The notes beneath the pieces were generated by a model that made no database searches, had not been told where the DNA came from, and saw nothing but the letters and a program-made list of their open reading frames with translations. A stretch of DNA of 36,948 nt, from assembly GCA_000708835.1 (NCBI GenBank), contig DF237699.1:1-36948 (forward strand), read 5' to 3'. Below, piece by piece: positions 33,558 to 36,948 of this stretch (the stretch's first letter is position 1; the number at the start of each line of letters is the position of its first letter). Made by a program: the position numbers and the translations under genes. Origin of the DNA: Klebsormidium nitens (taxonomy: Eukaryota > Streptophyta > Klebsormidiophyceae > Klebsormidiales > Klebsormidiaceae).

Positions 33558-36500
33558 TCACACCTCCTCTTTGACACCTGCCTTCGGCTGCGCAACAGTC
33601 CAGGCAGCTATTTCGTCACAAGTCTTGTGCACAGCAGCCACGTAATCCAAGACAGGAATGTCGGTATCGTCGCAGCCAAAAGGATCCGCTAAAGCGTTAG
33701 AGACCTCCCGAAGCCCCAGGGTGCAGACGACCGTTAGGAACACCGGAATGATGCTGTAGAAGTAGCTCGGCAAAATCTGCAAGAAAGGCGCAGCGGTTCA
33801 AAGATTATATATCAGGATCGGAGTGACAACTGATGATGTCGGCTGTAACGCGTTTGGTGACGCAAATTCCACTCACAGCTTTGGCGCCTACATCACGGGG
33901 ACTGGCGGGAGAGAGACATGTACGTTCTTGGCACAAGCTAGAAGAATGCTTCGGTTAGTACGACCAGCTTCTGTTGTCGTGATTTTGTTAATCTGAAAGG
34001 GACTTTTCTGTTCCAGACAGTCTGCGGGTCTCCGCTTCGAGTGCTCACTAAGAGAACGCCGGTCGTTTTTCAGGTTACTGATGCAGGTTGTCAATATCGC
34101 CACTGTATAGTTCCGGTAACACCCTTTTGTCGTAGACGAAACTTGAAAGCAGTCCAAGGTACTAAGACGTTCTCTGCACTTTGATCCTTCGTAGCCTGGT
34201 CCTATTTGTATACGCAAATCTCTTTTCACGAAGCCCGGGCCCCTTGCTGGTCATGCCGCAATATTGGAGCGAACTCGACCTACAACCTGGCAAGAATCAG
34301 TGACGGCTTGCCCAGTCTTTCTGCAATACTGACAAGCTCCAGACTATTCTGGCTTTTTGTTTTGAGCGAGACCGTCAGCTTGCTCCTAATGATCCATAGA
34401 TGGCCACGATCCTTGGACATACCTGGGTGTAAGCCAACACGACCAAGTACCCGAGGGCCATGACGTTGAGCAGAGTGTAGACGGCAAAAGGAACCTGCAG
34501 ATATTTTCAATCTTGGTTTCCAGAAATCAAAGTTCCAAGGAAACAGGCTGACGTCGGCTGACTCCCGTGGCTAAGCGAGCTGATGCAACAGCAATGTAAA
34601 CACAACAAGAGACGAGGTCTACCGGCTAAGCGAGCTGATGCAACAGCAATGTAAACACAACAAGAGACGAGGTCTACCGATCAATGGCGCGTGAGATCAG
34701 ATACCGTCGTACGACCATATGAAGGCCCGCTGGTGAGAAAGTCAAGCAAGAAGACTGATTGATCTACTCTATGATGAGCGGAGCAGATGTTGAGGTCTGG
34801 CGACTTATGCAAATTATAGTCGGCTAAATTGCGTGGAAGACTGACCGGCATGTTAGAGTACTCGTAAAGAGATACCAGCCCCACTGTCACTGCTTCAAAG
34901 TACGTGTTCACCCTATCCAGCGTTCGCTCGCTGATGTGTCCCAACTCGAGCTCGCGATATAAGGTGTGAGTTATAGCGTAGTACATCTGCATATGGAGAT
35001 GGGAGAAGTAGTCTGCATATGAAGATGCGAGAAGTAGACCACTCAATTCAAGTTTGAGGTTCGAAACCTGGCATCCCGATGCTGTTGAGCACTGGAAGCT
35101 TTGGAGAGAGGCTCTTCGCTCCCCGAAGGAGATTGGAGCGCTGATTAAAAAAACCGTCTGATTTTCTGCACAGCCCACTTCTTCTCGGAATTCATCCGTG
35201 GGCGCTCGCCCAAAAGAGAAGAGAGAGAGAATCACGCAAGTCCGTGTTGTTGGTTTCAAGTCCATCGTCAAAAGCGTGGCAGAATCAAATGTCAGAGCAC
35301 AGGAGAAGGGCGATCAAGACGGTCGTATTGACTAGCTGCCAGTCCATTCTCGATCTGTCTGGAGTACGATGGATGCTAACAAAGTAGAGCCTTCGCGCTC
35401 ACAAAGGACGTTCAACCATGCTGAAGAACACGACACTCATTTTTTCCAAAGTCGCGTTTCAAAATAAACTGATGTTCATCACTCAACCGGGGTCCATCAA
35501 TGTTGCCTCTGAGGTTGAAGCTTCCACATACTGCGCTCAGGATTCAAAGCATCAGAGCCCTGAGCAAGAGTGTTCAGACACCCAAGCGAAAAGTTTCACT
35601 GCTTGCAAGCCGCATGAGTGGTTTCTGAGCTCAAGATTGCAGAGTTTCTGACCTCAAAGAAAGGCAAAGCATCCCCTGACAGGCCCAGGATTCGCTCTTG
35701 CTCCGCAGCAGTGACCAACTCAAGAGATTCCAAGCGCTCCAGGATCCACATGTGGATGTTGTTCGTCTTGTAATGCGGAAGCCAACCGAACCCCAAGTAA
35801 AGCATAGCCATGGACTGCCGGTGCAACTCCTGAAGAACCTCTAGTGCCCCCTCAAATCTGTTCCCGTCAAACAAGCTCCGGAGGGCAGTAGCAAAGGCAT
35901 ATGAGTTGCTTATGACGCGGCAGCAAGCGTTGTACTGCTCGAAGAACCTTCATGGAGAAAGAGCACAATGTCAGTCTCAAATAACAAGGGCCCAGAAATT
36001 CAAACTGCATCGACCAATCTACCCCTTCGATCTCTGTGTGAATGTCACAAGCTTTCCGGAATCAGTCTCGCTTTGACAGATGATACGAGAATACAATGAG
36101 ATTTCCTTCCAGCTAGCACCTATAACACTATGCATATGCAAAGCAAAAGGAACCCATGTCTAACAAGGATTGTGCGGCCATAAGATTCTCACGATTCGCG
36201 TTGCAACGCATTTGAAGAAGCCAAAGTGAGAAGTCGAATCTCCTTCCGGAACTGGATTGCTGCGAGTCTGTCAGCTTCACAGGCACTGGTTTCAGCTGAG
36301 CATGGCTTTGCCGGTGTGCAACTTACCGAGTGTAGCTCTGAGTGGTCTGGAAGACTAAGCAGAAGGATGTCATGATTCCAAGAAAGCCGCTGTATGTTCC
36401 TGATCTCAGGAAAGGCCACGCCGAGTCTGACGTTGTAGCATCCGTCCGTGTATGGCCGTGGCCTACTTTATAATAGAACACCAAGATGAAGATGTGGATG

Positions 36501-36948
36501 GCCATGATTAGCCAGAAGGACAGGGACTGCAAGACCATGAGCGTGGCGCTCCCCCCTAAGCGGAAGAGCAGGCGAAGAGGTGTTGATGCATCGTAAAAGA
36601 TGGTGCCAGTGGGAATCTGCAAGAAGGGTCCCTTTCATTTCAGCTGAGAGAATGGTAAGATCAGCACTTTCAGGAGCGTGCTGAACAAAGCTGATGGACG
36701 CAAACCTTGGAGTGCAAGAGGCTTCTGACGTTCTCTAGTTTCCAGGAGCTGTTTGAAGACCTGATACTTTCTCGCCAATTCTTCCACCAGCTAGTACTTG
36801 TGTAGATAGAACCGAGCACAGCATTGAGAAAGGCTGTCGCACACACAAATGCCCAGCCTTACTTTCCTAGTGAAGCTCCACAATGAGTCTTTCACACGGC
36901 ATTCAGCTTACCAGCTTAACTTTCTTCAGTGGTCTCAGGGCTTCCGCG
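33558..36948 (-). CDS. Bestrophin-like anion channel, 5' part outside the window
   Basis: On the minus strand the exons are 36948-36912 (entering from outside), 36616-36327, 35947-35653, 34986-34846, 34494-34423 and 33776-33558 (stop TGA). Introns are GT-AG and phases agree, giving about 350 visible residues. Recognisable parts: a membrane segment SATLMVLQSLSFWLIMAIHI; then the hallmark second helix FLGIMTSFCLVFQTTQSYTR, which runs on into FFEQYNACCRVIS; a cytosolic helical part with GHISERTLDRVNTYFEAV; two more hydrophobic helices (VPFAVYTLLNVMALGYLVV and ILPSYFYSIIPVFLTVV); and EVSNALADPFGCDDTDIPV, the family's conserved post-helix-4 motif with the PFG core. The bestrophin/RFP-TM family forms pentameric Cl-/anion channels; plant members sit in thylakoids and animal ones are Ca2+-gated in the plasma membrane. 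Targeting cannot be judged because the N-terminus is missing. The tail is short (about 30 residues after PFG). The gene converges on the BTB gene with 1.3 kb between stops. Confidence 0.9.
34569..34678. repeat. Exact 55-bp tandem duplication
   Basis: Two identical 55-bp units (34569-34623 and 34624-34678), each starting GGCTAAGCGAGCTGATGCAA and ending GAGGTCTACC. They lie inside the bestrophin intron 34495-34845. Identity is complete, so the duplication is recent or could be an assembly artefact. Confidence 0.95.
34986..35037 (-). repeat. 26-bp tandem duplication that copies a splice acceptor
   Basis: Plus-strand units 34986-35011 and 35012-35037 differ at two positions. On the minus strand each unit contains CATATGCAG, so there are two potential 3' splice sites 26 nt apart. 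The proximal one (exon starting 34986) keeps the bestrophin frame. The distal one (exon starting 35012) shifts the frame and meets TAA after 13 codons. Confidence 0.9.

Noticed and set aside
1-36948. CRISPR arrays, rRNA genes, bacterial promoters or operons
   Set aside because: No regularly spaced identical repeats and no rRNA-like segments were found; the introns show the DNA is eukaryotic.

Overview
The window looks like nuclear DNA of a eukaryote. It is gene-sparse, has no bacterial operons, and contains two genes whose coding sequence can only be read by joining exons across GT-AG introns with matching phases. The protein families (a plant-type ionotropic glutamate receptor, a plastid/algal-style bestrophin-like channel and a T1-type BTB protein) and the mid-range GC fit a green-lineage organism. 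A streptophyte alga such as Klebsormidium is my best guess, but that is inference and not proven here.

Layout. Positions 1 to about 17.5 kb hold no gene I can support. This stretch carries relics and small non-autonomous elements: a reverse-transcriptase-like fragment (5.08-5.27 kb), a G-rich element with doubled inverted ends (7.93-8.10 kb), a fold-back repeat cluster (9.80-9.94 kb), a fragment resembling exon 2 of the receptor gene found downstream (12.25-12.47 kb), two related hairpins (5.46 and 15.3 kb), a GC-rich island with a strong hairpin (16.0-16.5 kb) and a 294-bp MITE (16.50-16.79 kb).

From 17,576 to 26,199 (+) lies a complete nine-exon ionotropic glutamate receptor of 472 residues. 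Every exon phase joins without error. It has a signal peptide, S1, M1, pore loop, M3, S2 and M4, but no amino-terminal domain. It keeps the transmembrane core and the S2 Cys/Lys-Val-Gly-Gly motif, but lacks the arginine that normally holds the ligand carboxylate. At the pore Q/R/N site it has Asn.

From 26.2 to 31.0 kb I see no convincing gene. From 30,965 to 32,239 (+) is a single-exon gene coding for a coiled-coil, BTB/T1 (KCTD-like) and MATH-like protein. From 33,558 to beyond the right edge (-) is a bestrophin-like chloride/anion channel. Six exons are visible and the 5' end lies outside the window. Its introns hold an exact 55-bp tandem duplication and a 26-bp tandem duplication that has copied a splice acceptor.

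The receptor and the BTB gene are on the plus strand and the bestrophin gene converges on them. Two of the three genes encode ion channels and the third carries a channel-assembly-type fold, but nothing in the sequence shows that they work together.
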